64,000 nucleotides of DNA from Taenia hydatigena (taxonomy: Eukaryota; Platyhelminthes; Cestoda; Cyclophyllidea; Taeniidae). Under the pieces are notes generated by a model, which saw nothing but the letters and a program-made list of their open reading frames with translations, did not search any database and was not told the origin of the DNA. A program made the position numbers and the translations under genes. Of this stretch, positions 12,562 to 25,384 are shown one piece after another (the stretch's first letter is position 1; each line of letters opens with the position of its first letter). The DNA lies in contig JADWOT020000001.1 of NCBI GenBank assembly GCA_036345935.2, positions 8,535,046-8,599,045 on the forward strand, given 5' to 3'.

Positions 12562-13420
12562 AGGCATGCAGATCCGTGAAGTCTCCTTTGTAGGAAGGGA
12601 AAGGAAAGCGTCCGGTTGAAGAAATGATAACAGCTAGAATCATGAGTCCATCAACGTCAAAGTGGGTCTCCTCGATTGGCTTGGTTGTAACAACAATGCT
12701 ACAAATCACGGGAGTAGTTTTCGATTGTAGAAGCAGGTTCCAGGTCTTCGGTAAGGGATCGGCTCTAATTTTCCCATCATTTACTATTTAGTTATTTTTG
12801 GATGGCGTAATAGTTAAATGGGTTATGCATTCGGGACGTAGAGAAGGGCCGTATGAGGTCACTGACATGGCTCCAAGGCCGTATAAGTGCTGGCGGTTCC
12901 GAATGAAAGAGTTGAAATCTAACCAAAATATTGCTGCATTTGGCTGGTGATGAAGGAGCCCAGCAACTTTGTGCATTCCTCAAATGACAATTACCACTCA
13001 CGTTCCCATTTTTATAAATATCACTTAAAATGCCTGCTTAATGAGGTTATGGGAAGTTAGTTCTGTTCTACGGCCCTGCGTCAATGCTTTTGTTTGCTTA
13101 GCCTCTCCTACGAACTACGGATTTACATGAGAGAGACGTGGAATGAAACCGAAAGGACCTCAGGACATTGGTGTAAGTGTGTCAACGGTTGAACACACCG
13201 CACACATCCGCTGGCACGTAAGAGTGTGACGCAAGTTAGGTGTGGTGATCTTACAAAGGAACCCTCGGTCAACTTGCGTTTTCTCGACTCAATTTGATTT
13301 TGAAAATAATAGCAGCACGGTGGAGGGTGTCCTCTCGGAATTAATGCCACCAAATCATCCATCAGTCAAGACCGTACCTGCATTATCTCTTTACTTTGAA
13401 ACACGCAGAAAATGAGACGT
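12562..13420 (+). repeat. Repeat block B, copy 1: former 5' flank of a kelch gene
   Basis: This stretch matches the reverse complement of 21770-22503. That second copy lies directly upstream of the intact kelch gene, whose start codon is at 21450. Block B is therefore most simply the upstream flank of a kelch locus. Here it precedes the decayed kelch copy at 14052-14640 in the same relative order. The match ends close to a shared CCATCAGTCAAGAC word at about 13361-13374 and fades by 13420. Confidence 0.8.
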
Positions 13421-14051
13421 TGTTCCATTGATGAATGCCATCAGTGCATGAGGCGTCACTTGAAGAAGTCGCACACCTCTACTTTGATTACTACCTCACG
13501 TCACCCCCTCGCTTTGTAGGCAGCCACGAAACCCTTCTGGCAGTTAGATAGCATATATTAAAATGCAAACATCACCAGGAAGGGCACTCATTTATCATCC
13601 GGACGACTTTTAGCACAACGCTCACTCTAAAGGTGCTGTGTGTCTGTGAGTTGGTGCAAAAATGACCTGAGCGATCGTAGACTTGCAATGGTTTTGGAGG
13701 CATTGACAGGTTGACAGCGACGACGATTGACAAACAGTGTCAACATGAACTCATTCGTGATTTTATGAGAGAAATGAATTTCTGATTGGTTCTTCTACAA
13801 GTAACTAAATCACTGGCTGCTAATGAAGTGAATAAATGGGTACTTGAAGGTCAATTGTAAATTTTCATGCCTATTTCTCTGAATTAGCAAAGTTTTGGCT
13901 GACTCATTGCAAGAAGATTGTAATTCTTAGCAAACAACTGCATACATTTCGCTGTAAATCATGTGGGAACATTTGTGGTGGGTGAATAGGGCGAGGAAGT
14001 GCCTGTGTTATACTGTGACCTATGCTTATGGCCTTATTCTCTTACTTTAAG

Positions 14052-14640
14052 GTGTCGTTACGTGTGCGGACACTGAAAGCGGTATAGCGTCATTGTTTTA
14101 CAGAGATGGTTCATTCTCCTACGAGCCTTTTAAAACGAAGACACTCAACGAATGTGCTGACGGCTACTCTAATAGACGGTTTGTTTCCGCTTGCGAAAAC
14201 GGCGTGCAAGTTCGATTTGGCTAAGTCAGGCCTTCTAGGCTGTCTGCACAAAGTGGTGCATCGGCATTAAATATCCCAGAAATTGGATTTGTAGTTGCTG
14301 GTGGCTATTGTCAAGATAATCGACAAATGATGGAATCAAGACATGCTGAAAGATTGGTCGAGGATGCGAAGGATGGGAGCGGGTGGCGATGGATGGAACT
14401 CAACCTGACGTTACAGGAACGCAGTTGTCCAGGAGTGGCCTACAACAAAGGATGTGTAGTGGTTGTAGGAGGGGACTATGAGTCAAGTGCTGAATGTCTT
14501 CCACTGACATCGATGGAACCAACGAACACTCAGTGGACTCGTCATCATGCATTTGATGTCTTTTAGCCGCCACTTACAACTCTTGTCTTAGTCAACAACA
14601 GATTGATATTGTTATGGTGGCCAAAGAATGGATTTGACGA
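14052..14640 (+). pseudogene. Decayed BTB-kelch copy, exons 7-8 only
   Basis: The sequence corresponds to exons 7 and 8 of the intact gene at 18879-21450, in the opposite orientation. The acceptor before exon 7 is preserved (TTACTTTAAG at 14042-14051). Exon 7 reads on to an in-frame TAG near 14222. Exon 8 is the best preserved part: it shares SGWRW, LQER, GCVVVVGG and SAECLPLTS with the intact protein, then meets a TAG near 14564-14566. The words NNRLI, which mark the end of exon 8, follow in another frame. The intron between exons 7 and 8 is scrambled. Exons 1-6 (BTB, BACK and first kelch blades) are missing: only about 0.6 kb separates block B from exon 7, against about 2 kb in the intact locus. 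A possible further exon with AG and GTAGAG borders lies at about 14780-14850. It is a duplicated, non-functional copy. Confidence 0.8.
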
Positions 14641-15812
14641 CGAGGAGCGTCCAAAGAACCCGAGACTGTTAGAAGGTCTAACTTTCGGAGGCTCATTCTT
14701 GGCTGGACCTATGGGACAAATAGTCTCACTTTAGATATGAGTTTTGTGCAAGCATTATCGTCATTATCTTTGTTGCACAGACACTAATACTCTCAGTGAG
14801 CTTGTCAATTTCACAACGAAGAGGATGACCGGAAGACTACAGGTAGAGGGATGCTCCTGGGCAAAGTAAAACTTCCTCACGATTATGAACAAATATGAAA
14901 AATTATAATGGTCAGTTAAGCTAATTTAATTTAATCTACACCATACTTATTATTGAAAGACCTAACAGAGCCCTAAAAACATGTTCTACAAGTCCAATCA
15001 AATGCCAAGTAATCATCCATGTGTTCCATCGGAAACCTCAAACTAATCCTCTACATTCAACACAAACACACCTCTTCGATTGCTCCTGGCCAGTGAACAA
15101 TCTAGTCACCACCGAAACGAGAATGTGTCCATCACATGGAAGTGCATTTTCAACTGATGCAACAAAAGGAGAAGCAGTGTTTCCCATAGTCGAAACAGTT
15201 TGTTGATGTGACGCGTCTGGTCAGACAAGTCGGTCAGCATCAATTGCTCCTCAAGGAAATGCCATCAGAGGCATAGGTAAAATGTGATTTAGCATAAGGC
15301 AGTGCCTCCATCCCTTACAGCTGAGGAGCACATCACCCATATGAAGTTGTGGTATTCCATTGAATCGACACCTATCTACGTTCAGATACGCTCTCTTATG
15401 TTGTATGTCCTCGAAGGTGGAACGATCTTTAGTTCATAATGGTTACCACACCTTAATGGCTGAAAGACACGGCCTTTAGCCATACGCTGCTGCAAATAAA
15501 ACAGATGAGGAAGGCGTGAATACATTTTTATAATGCACACATTCTTGTACCACCTTTCCCACTTTCGAATGAATCTCCTCAGCTTTGTCAGCTAAGAAAA
15601 AAGACATTTTTACTTTTACTAGCAATTGCAGACTCCCAAAATTGATCAGAAGAGGCTGCAGTGTGTGGTGAAGTGAATGTTTGCCTCCGCCTGACTATCC
15701 TCCTCTTTTCTCCCTTTATTTAGAAGGCGTCAGCCGATATCACCCACTTGACACGCAGAAGCTGTTATTCGACAAACATTGTTACAGTCAATACGGGTTC
15801 GTTTGAATGTAC

Positions 15813-16080
15813 AAACAGATGACATCAGCTCCTTGGAAGGAAATAAAGTCCTATCACACGTACCAAGCCCCACTGAATCTATTCCAATGTCAGCAGAGGT
15901 GCGGTCTTAGACTACTCCTCTTTGCTGTGAATCCTGCTTTTATTTTTGGCAAAATAAGGAATCTTCTTGTCTTGCAAACAGGATTTTTACGTAATGGATT
16001 ATGCACTGCATAGGAGGCGATGTAATCCGGTTTTTTTTGTGCACACCACCTTCGCGGACACTACTCGGGGGACACGAATG
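15813..16080 (+). repeat. Repeat block D, copy 1 (inverted partner at 29.11-29.37 kb)
   Basis: About 270 bp match the reverse complement of 29112-29373; shared words include ATGACATCAGCTCCTTGGAA and TGGATTATGCACTG with single changes. In this copy D lies 3.3 kb after block A. In the partner copy only 27 bp separate D from A. Confidence 0.8.
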
Positions 16081-17040
16081 CCGTGGCACGATGGACGTCA
16101 TCTAACCCCAAAGAAGGGCTGCACTCCAAACGAGCATCCCACTGACCACCGACCGCCGTCCACAATATATGGATAGAAGGTGAATCTCAGATAGTTCCAT
16201 GCCAGATGGTGCTGCATCCGTCTGCGACGATCCACCTTTTAAACCAACAGTCTGCATGATTACCAAGAGTTGACACCACCTCGATGTGCCAAATTGGGGT
16301 CTTTAGAGGTGCTACCAATCTCTAAGCTCAGATTAACTGGAAGCATTGCATTTCATCTTTTTAATGTACCCACCTCCCAACTGAGGGATGATTTAAGAGA
16401 AATTTGCTGTCCCAGGACCTGACAAGGACATCTTGGCCCAATCATGGCATTGACTCGAGTGCCTTCAGTCGAGCAGTATTTTCGCAGGCATCACATATCG
16501 GAAGGTATGATAGGTCTGATATAAATTATTTGACAAGAAGTGATGGGTTGAATTTTAAAGCAGCTTTTCCGAAAGAGAAGATCTCAAAGTGTGATATCAT
16601 GCAGGGTTTACAAATGCTATGCGCAGGTAAAGCACAACTACACGTTGGCAATTCACTTGGCAGTCTAATTGTGGGGTTGCACACCTCCACTTCCTTCCGG
16701 ATGTCTTTTGGTCAAAATCCTACCTCCGCGTGATTTGCAGGCTCCACAGCATTTAAATAAAAGAAATTTAATTAATAACAAACAACATATGTATTTATAA
16801 ATAACTGGACTACAATTAGCATGACAATTATACTCTACAACTCCATCGTCTCCTAAGGCATATGTTTAATCGAGAATTCGCTTGCTAAATTACAAGATGA
16901 AAGGCAACAATTTCAACAACCTTTCTTTAACTGTGATAGCAAACTTAACATTACCAACTCCGTTTGGCACATTTCGCATCGGCACTACATATATGCTACG
17001 TTTGGGCCCAACGTCACAAATATATGACATGTGTGTGTCA
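16081..17040. other. Unassigned sequence
   Basis: A 109-codon plus-strand frame (16404-16733) begins with TTG and has no recognisable domain. An AT-rich stretch follows at about 16740-16830. Nothing else can be supported. Confidence 0.35.
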
Positions 17041-17223
17041 TCAGCATGTAAGTAATGCCTCGTGGATCAGGAGTGGATCTTTGGAGTCGAGTGCTGTAGG
17101 GGCAGGAAAGTCATTATCTACGTCGAACGATTTTAATCTTTTTAATGTTTTGCGCCAAAACCTTAAGAGCGGACTCATTAAGTCAGATAAATATAATCTT
17201 ACAGCAGGATCAGCTCGAATCAC
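17041..17223 (-). CDS. Possible coding fragment
   Basis: A 60-codon open frame on the minus strand has an ordinary protein-like composition, including VRLYLSDLMSPLLRFWRKTL and DFPAPTALDSKDPLL. It has no ATG at its head (the nominal first codon is ATT) and ends in a stop before any good donor. An AG at about 17227-17228 could be its acceptor. The family is not recognised, and it may be a chance frame or a relic. Confidence 0.22.
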   Translation of the reverse strand: MIRADPAVRLYLSDLMSPLLRFWRKTLKRLKSFDVDNDFPAPTALDSKDPLLIHEALLTC

Positions 17224-18878
17224 ACTTCAAGTATGTCATTATCATCTGCCGTTCGGTCTCAAGAAAGACGCACAAAATGGGAGATGATTCGTTAGAAATG
17301 TGAATTAAGGAACGTGAAAACCTAATTGCACTGTCAGTTCTCTCGTAAATTCCAATTGATTTGACAGTTTTCGGGTTGCAAAGAGGAAGATTGTCTCCAG
17401 GATTGCATCACATTTACCGAGTGATGTACACTATAATGAAGGGAATCAAACTCCGCATAACACCTAATCCTGCCAAAAAGGCCAAATCTAGTTATTTTCA
17501 AACACTAATGTCAAGGCAGTGGCAATTCACTGAGGAAATACCATTTGAAATCAAGTGAAGGCGAGGACCACCTCAAAGAATTATCATTGGAGGCGATGAC
17601 CGCACACGGTAATGGGTCCTTCTGAACTCCAATCCCTACAGTGGAAGACGAAAGCATGTGGGAACGATGGTGACCATAAAGTAGACAAAGCAACGTGACT
17701 CACAGGTTGACATTGACGCGAACACGAGGGCAGATGCTTGCACTCGAGATCAAGTCCATAACTTCATAACTGGCGACATTTTGAAGGCTATTTGGAGTGG
17801 CAGTTTGTGCGCAAAATGAGATAAAATCGCAAAACTGAGTAAATTTGCTTACAACCTGCTTCAATTTTCGCTGCGCCCATTTTCGTAGTCGTTGTGACTG
17901 CTAATTAAGCGGACACTGATAAATTGCACATAAATTATGCTGAAGATCAACCTCGAGAACCCGCTTCTGCTGTAGGGTCAAAATGTTACAACTGTCTTTG
18001 GTACACACACCCGCGACTAGTTTTAACTGTTGCTGGTAGAAAGGAGTAATGAACTTTAGTGAAACAGATTCCTGCTCTATGGGAATGACTTTGCATCTTC
18101 ATTTGCTGTTTGATGAAAGTGACAGATACATCCAGACCCATTACGACGACGAATACATTTGCCAACTGACAGGCGAGTGGAAGTTCACTAACCGCTACTG
18201 GTGACAGCGGACACTTTAAGCGAAGTGGGCGCACGCCTTGTGTTTTGTGCCTCAGGCGCACGGATTCCTCGTTTCTAATTGGTCAATGGTATTTGAATAT
18301 TCGAAACATCGCATAACAATCCTTTTCCTTCAATTGTTTTAGTGATTGCATGAATTTCCCTTAACACTACGTGACGCAATTTGCACTTCTTTGGTTACAA
18401 GAGTCACTCAGGAAAAGTTTGTGCATCGAATTGTCCTTTTGTGTGGCTAATGATTTACTTCAACGATGGTACATTGATGCAGCTACTCGAGACTCCCTTG
18501 GATGCAGAAGAAGGCTTAATGCTTGGGCAGAATAGATGCATTCGGCAAACAGAAAGGATCCAGGGCTGCTGGCATGGCTCGGAGGCCATCCCATCTGGCT
18601 AGGGCAGTAATGTGGCCATCAAAGTAACCGTAACTGACATCGGTGGTCAAACAAGCAAAGTATTACAATGGCTTAGCATTGTGTCGATACAAAACACTTA
18701 ATAAAAGTACATTTTTTCCTGATCTATTCCACAATTTTTTGACGCATGATGACCAACCCGTAGGGCAATTTTCAATTTTCCCTCAAAAATGTTGAACGTT
18801 AGAAGGAAACTTTGGAATTTGGCAAAGCAAATTAGTGTATTGGAAATATGAAACCAAAATCCTTGAACTACAAATGTT
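17224..18878. other. Region downstream of the kelch gene, nothing else seen
   Basis: This is the 3' side of the minus-strand kelch gene. No gene, repeat copy or RNA gene could be supported, and no clear AATAAA on the minus strand was noticed close to the stop codon at 18879. Confidence 0.4.
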
Positions 18879-21450
18879 TTAACGTTCTTCCAGCGTTTCT
18901 CTTGCCATCAGAAGAATAGACTCTGAGAAAGTTTCCAACTCGAATAATGGCTTCCATTCAAAATTGGCCAACGGTTGGTTCTACAAGAGTTACAACATTA
19001 GTAGTTACTTTTGAGTAGTTAAGTAGCGATTAAAAACCAATAATTTACCTCTTCGGTGGGTAAAAATTCATAAATTTTGCTCGTCGAAAAGTTGGATGCT
19101 ATAATAAATAGGCCAATAAATTTAAATAATTTGATCAAACAATTTACGGCTCCATGGGATGTGAACGCAAAACTTACCTATCATTATCAATCTGTTGTTG
19201 AAGGAGATAAGAGATGTGAATGGCCAGTTAAAGTCACGAATTCCATTAAGGCGAGTCCACTGAGCGTTCGCCTGTTCGATCGATGTCAGTGGAAGACATT
19301 CGGCACTTAACTCATCGGCCCCTCCTACAACTACTACGCATCCTTTGAAGTAGGTTACTTCTGGACAAATGCGTTCCTGCAACATCGGATTGAGCTTGAT
19401 CCATCGCCATCCACTCCCATTCTCCGCATCTTCTACCAATATTGCAGCATGCCTTGATGTCCCCACCATTCCTAAGTTAAATTGATAACCACCAACAACC
19501 ACGGTTCCTATTTCTGGGATACTTAATGCCGATGCACCAAATCGTGGAGACAGCATATCAGGGAGTTTGGTGAGCCTAGGAAATTGACTCACCTAATCAA
19601 ACATACCTGCCACTGTCAATGTCTAATTTTTCACAAGTGGAAGAGATCGTTCCATCAGAGCGACCGCCAAAAATGAAAATCGATTCATTTCTCGACGCAA
19701 CAGCATAATTGGAGCGTTCCTGTGTTGTTTGAAAAGTCTTATGGGAAGTAGAACCATCTCGGTAATTTACAGACTCCACACTCCATCCGGAGTCAACACA
19801 CTTAACGAAACATACTCTACCTAGAAAGCAAGAGGATGAGACCATAAATTTAATTCACCGTCTAATGCAGTCGCTTTTCCACCGAAAGGACCTTTAACAT
19901 TGAACGATTCTTCCGGTTGCAACTGTGGCACAGACGTTAAACACCAGGAATTTGAAACAGCATTGCGGCCGTAGATAATCAACACCTCTCTAAACATTTT
20001 CAAAAATTGCCATAGAGTTGCAGTACAAAATGGCATGAAGGTTGCAAAAAGGGGCAGTTTCACAGAATCCTATGGCTAGAAATCGGAGCACTTGTCGAAT
20101 CGGCTAGTCGGTTCTTTGAAAGAGTGGTTGTTTCCATGCTAAAAGTGATTCACGTACCGAAACCTCCGTCCCACAATCTCATTCGGCCTCATTACACGTT
20201 TTGGCGGAACATCGGCTGGAGAACAGTCACAGAAATAAAGGAAAAGTTAACTCAGAAGTAAGAACTATAGAATGCTGAATAGTGTCATCAACTCAATCAA
20301 TTCGTACCTATGACTCTTAAATAAATTTTTCTATCCACCCCGTATTAAAACTTTCAACACGCATAAATGCATCTACCCACCCATTTCGCATCCATCTCTC
20401 AATCTCACACCCATTTTGATCCATTTCATCCTTTCATCCATCGATTGAATCTCATTTATTTACCACAAAGCCTTTCGCCCATTGCCCATGTCCGTGCCTC
20501 TTCTTTAGCCTTACAGTCATCTATCAAAATTGCTCATCCCTGAATCTCACGTCTCTTAAAATATCCACCCATTCACTGTCCTTACCATTAATAAAGAGTT
20601 CTGAGAACCTCCTCACAAACGCCCAGTATTCGCTTTGACATTGTGGGGACAGCCTCGTCAACTCAATCCTCGAAATCATCTTCCCAAACACCTTTGCCCT
20701 TTCCTTCACGTCACACCCATCAATGCCTGCTTCCAGCCAACTGCGAATCGCTTGGAACTTCGTTTCCTCACTCACGCCTTTCAGCCGGTTGCTTTCCAGT
20801 AGCATCTCCAAGTGCTGTGCCGTCGTCTGCATCAGCAGTCCCCTTCGCAAGCACACATCTTCAAAGTGTTCCGCCATCAGTGGAATGCATATTTCCATCA
20901 ATTCACGATTCAACGTAGCATCGGCTATCGACCACACCTCTGCCACATTGTCTAGAGAGATTCTTTAGTCAGTCAGGTTTTAACTCTGAAAAAGGCTTCT
21001 CCCACCTCGTTCCAATGAACTCCACACACCAAGAGACGATTCTCTTGGAGCCGAGATTGTGTGCCAGAAGGTACAATCGAGTAGCGTTTTCTGCAGCGAT
21101 TGTAATCCTGCCTGTGTATGCATAGTCAACAACAGCCTCGACAATACTGAAAGAGGATTAATGAAGGAAGTGATGTGCACGTACTCTGCAGAAAAGCGTT
21201 TCCATTTTGTTGTCACTCCATCTTGTTTGGCAGTCAGTTCTTCTAAAAAAAGTGGGAATCTGGCTGCCAGAACCAGTTGATGTGCGTTGACATATTTCCC
21301 ATCCTTTGTCTAGAAGTTGGAGCATGAAACCACTGTGCGCAACCTCACCTCAATTCGTAGATCAGTGAGTTTGCCTTGTTCACGGAAGGTGTCGAACCTG
21401 TGAATAAGAAATGAATCTGCTCTATCATCCAAACACACCACCGCCTCCAT
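18879..21450 (-). CDS. BTB-BACK-kelch protein, complete ten-exon gene
   Basis: Exons, in order: 21349-21450, 21185-21309, 21006-21146, 20586-20962, 20158-20215, 19859-19989, 19607-19820, 19178-19575, 19049-19098, 18879-18980. All nine introns are GT-AG and every phase matches. They measure 39, 38, 43, 370, 168, 38, 31, 79 and 68 nt. The product has 565 residues. The ATG at 21450 is supported by an in-frame TGA eight codons upstream. Residues about 18-125 form a BTB domain (FREQGKLTDLRI, NAHQLVLAARFP, DYAYTGRI). About 126-245 form a BACK domain rich in helices. About 268-560 carry degenerate kelch blades with GG pairs near 363-364, 411-412 and 467-468. Proteins of this family usually act as substrate adaptors of cullin-3 ubiquitin ligases; some bind actin. 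The substrate here is unknown. The kelch part is diverged, so the blade count is uncertain. Block B lies upstream, and a dead inverted copy lies at 14 kb. Confidence 0.93.
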
Positions 21451-21769
21451 TTTCGCTGAGGGATTGAGTTGTCAAAGTACAGCGAAGTGTGTTCCAAGTT
21501 TAACACGAGATGCGTGAGTGAAAGAGCGAATGAATGTAAATGTGGCACGCGTTGAATAGCCTTGGGTAACCTTGAAGAAGCAAAGAGATTGGTTGGAATG
21601 CACAAATGGTAAGCCTGCGCTAACTGGCACTCTATTGCGTGCTTTAACCATGCGTAAGTGTGGCACTTGGATTTGCAAGGCTAAATGATCCTTGCTTCTT
21701 CATGGCAAGCCTTGGCGTGATGCAAGAAGGGCATATGCTGTGGCCGGGATGAACTGATTTACTTTTGCT

Positions 21770-22503
21770 TCTTGTTTCAACATGAACGGATAATGCTGGT
21801 ACAGTCTTGACTGATGGACGATTTGGTAGCATCAAGTTCAAGAGGGCACCCGCCAATGTACTACAATTATTTCCAAAATCAAATTGATTCGAGAAAACGC
21901 AAGTTAACCAAGGGTTACTTTTGTCCCACTCTCACGTGTCAGGGGATGCGTGCGGTGTGTTTAACCATTGACACACTCAAACCAATGTCCCAAGATTCTT
22001 GTGGTTTTATTCCACGTTTCTCTTGTATGCAAATCCGAAGCTCATTGAAGAGGTTAAGCAAACAAAAGCATTGAATCAGGGTCGTAGAACAGAACTAGCT
22101 TCCCATAACCTCATCAAGTAGACATTTTAAGTGATATTCATAAAAATGGAAACGTGAGTGGTAATTGTTATTCGAGGAATATTGTGGTCAGGTTTCAACT
22201 CTTTCATTCGGAACTGTCAGCACTTATGCGGCCTTGGAGCCATGCCAGTGACCCATTAATGTAACAGCAAAAAACCAACAAAATTGTAAATGATGAAAAA
22301 ATTCGTGGTGGTCCCTTACAGAAGCCTGGAATCTGCTTCTACAATTGAAAACTACTCCCATGATTCGCAGAATCGTTGTTACATAAAAAACAATCGAGGA
22401 GACCCATGTTGACTTTGATAGATACCTGATTTTGTCTGTTATCATTTCTTTGACCGAACGCTTCCTTTATTTTCCTACAAAAAGGACGTCACGGGTCTGC
22501 ATG
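21770..22503 (-). repeat. Repeat block B, copy 2: upstream flank of the kelch gene
   Basis: This is the inverted match of 12562-13420. It begins about 320 bp upstream of the kelch start codon and probably includes the gene's promoter region. No specific promoter element could be assigned. The duplicate at 12.6-13.4 kb shows which segment was copied together with the gene. Confidence 0.8.
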
Positions 22504-22984
22504 ACTGTTGGAACAAAGTAACAGTAATTTTTTCTTTGTTTTATCAGCTTTAGGTAAACATTGCTATCTCAAGCATGAATAATTTGTGAGAAATCTTCAC
22601 TCAGTTTACTTTACAAAGATTAAAGAGAAAAGTGCGATGCCGAAGTGCATCGAGTTCCATTAAAATGTCTAAGTATGATTGATTTATTAAATGACATTTA
22701 CAACTTTGTTGACACACGCTGCTACCGAAGTCAAGAGGATCGAGCTATTGCGTGGCCGTGACAAGTACACATCACACTTGGAAGGTAGGGCATGGAAAAC
22801 TACTTCACTACATTAGCTGACTTTTGGAATTGGAATTAATATGCAATATCAGTTCCGAATAACAACCAAAAGTTATCAAAGTATTTTACAAGCGGATTGC
22901 CTTGATTTAATCAGCATTCTTTTCGTGGTTCAACTGCTTAATTAGGCGTGCGATAGCAGGATAAATTGAGTCTGTATGGACGAT

Positions 22985-23130
22985 AACACAAACCTATCGA
23001 GATACCTATAAAGAACCCATAGGGACATTCACAAAGCGTATGAACATTACCAGCTCTAACCCATCTGTGATGTTCAACTGATCACCTTTTATCCCCATTA
23101 TCACCACCGCCACCACCACTGATCTTAGAG
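22985..23130 (+). repeat. Weak dispersed repeat, copy 1
   Basis: The stretch with GAGATACC, AAGAACCCATAG, CACAAAGC and TAACCCATCTGT resembles 25385-25560 in the same orientation. Identity is low and the borders are uncertain. It ends in a short CCACCGCCACCACCACT run. Confidence 0.3.
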
Positions 23131-23849
23131 ATCTCGTCATCCGCCTAATGACTAGCAATACTTCTTCTGAAAGACAACGCTCACTGTTGAATAAAATAAC
23201 CCAATTACTGCTAAGTGAATATTGTGTATTCTCGGCCGCAACGCCTTAGAACGAAACCTAAATAAAGCTGCTTGAAATGCAATGAGCGGTAACATCCAAA
23301 GGTGACGGGTAAAATCCCCATATAGGGATAGACGTAAGCGCCTCCTGACGTAGTCTCCTGATGTGTAAAGACTTCGTTGCACTGGTGTTCATGTGCATCC
23401 AACTAAGAGTCACTGACTGCAGACGGAAACGTTCAACGATTAATAGGACTAAGTCAATGGTCGGTCGTTCGTCAACTAGTAAAAGGTGTGTAGAGATGTT
23501 TACCGCTATACTCATAAACACTTAGTTCATGCATTAACGTTCTGCACCACCACTAACGCCACCACCACTCCATAGCCGATCACTGTCACCGCAGCAATCA
23601 GAGGGTGGAGAAATAGGCTCCCGCAACACTCAACAAAATATATTAGGCGACTGCAAAGGGGGTTCTTCAAAGAGCGTTTGCTCGTTAAAGTGATCAGAAT
23701 TGCCAATAACACGCAAGGTCTTCTCAATAATATGCTATTCTGATTGGAATCTCAGTTGTGTTTCAGCATTTCACTCTATGGAAACGAATATAACAACTAG
23801 TTTTACTTATCATATCCCACCCCAGTGACCTAATACAAAGCCTCTAACT

Positions 23850-25250
23850 GTGACGATCGGGTTTATTATGCGCAATGTGATAGTAGCTAGCTTAAAGGAT
23901 GGCCACACATCTTACAGTAGCTATTAAATCTCGAATGCGGGGCAACTTTCATGACACAGGTGCGTTTGCGAGTGACTCTACTGCAGTGATATTGGTGCTT
24001 GTGGTAGTCCTACCAGCACAAGGAGCGTAAGCGATTTGCTCCTCCCTTCTTAGCTGGTACTGCTTCAGTGAAAGCATTCAGCCTAGTGTTTGCGCTTGGC
24101 TACACCTCAATTCTCTTAAATAAGTTGCAGACGTAAGCCAGACTTGTGAGCACCAGTTGCTTTATTTCGCCGGATCGACCTTGCACCAACACTAGTTTAA
24201 TCTTTGTCAGTGAGTGGCGTGCAGGGCAGCAAGAGGGCGAAGGAAGATGCTGTAGACAAAACTAATAATATAAGCCAATTCGTGCAGCAGATTTCGAAAA
24301 CAGTACACAGGCGGCTGGTAAGAAAGTGATGATAAATTAGATATTAATGTCAATCAGGAAGAAGACATGAATGCGTAAGTCCAAGAACTATCTTTTTTTA
24401 TACTTCGTGCAAGTCCATTGACAACTCTCCAAAACGCTGTTTACCGTTAAATGCGAAATCCTGTTTTCGATGTAGGTAGTGAGATCGTCTTGAAGTGCGC
24501 ATCCAGGGTTATGAAAAGTGGTGCTTTACTATCCTGAAATGAAGTGTGCTTGATAACGCTGTATGATTATTAAAGAAGCTGACCCACATTGATTTTTGGG
24601 GAGAAGTTGGGATGGCATAACGAAAGGAAAGTAATAGAATATGCAGTTGGTTAGGGAAGTTAGGAGTCAAATAATAATTAGTATGAAAGAATGGACGTCA
24701 GTGATAGCCTTGCGTAGGCGCCCCTGGGTTTGGCATCCCACTGAGGTTGTGCTACATCGGTCTGGGTTAGTACACATCGAACATGTGACAGAAGTGGAAC
24801 GCTCGGGGTCGACACCTTACTTTAGTCTTTCTTGCTACTCTTTATTCCTCTGCACTTCTCTTCACACATTTGCGCTATTTCATGTAGTCAGTTCCTATCC
24901 TTTCGTATCACACCCCTTTACATTGTATTCGATTACAGGTCATCGCACGTATATATTACTGTATCGAATAAGGTAGCACCAAAGGAAGAAGCAGTGGTGT
25001 TGGCGATGAAAGTGGAAGCTGTGTTAATGGTGGTGTTGGTGGCTTCATCGGAAGATGAATGAGTGCATCGCGTCAAAGCGAATTCGGTGGAGTGCAGCTG
25101 TTTAGATTGCATTCGCAATTGCCTTGTCAATGGCCCAAAGTATTACAAAGTGAATTCTAAAATTGGTGCGCATCAAATCACGCAAATAAATAAGCTTTGT
25201 GGGTAAATGTCAATTCAATTTTAAGTGCATTTGAAAGTAAATGCAAAGTA
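23850..25250 (+). repeat. Partial copy of the palindrome unit (copy 5)
   Basis: About 1.4 kb matches left-arm coordinates 46.7-48.0 kb in the same orientation but is more diverged. Recognisable landmarks are the TTCATGACACAGGTGCGTTT segment (compare 46.76 kb), a GGCGTGCAGGGCAGCAA word (46.98 kb), TAATAGAATATGCAGTTG (47.42 kb) and the frame that reads LHTFALFHVVSSYPF (47.64-47.69 kb). Reading frames are broken. It shows that the unit has spread well beyond the 43-64 kb cluster. Confidence 0.75.
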
Positions 25251-25384
25251 ATTGAGAATCAGTCATCTGCACTGTAAAATAACAAGACGGTGTAGATTTA
25301 TCTATTCTTTTGCCCTGTGGTAATATTTCTGCATTTTATATGCAAATTTGTTTGTGTTCAAAAGTATATATTAAGCTTAGACGA

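Noticed and set aside
16404..16733. 109-codon plus-strand frame
   Set aside because: It opens with TTG, has no splice context that I could support and no recognisable domain.
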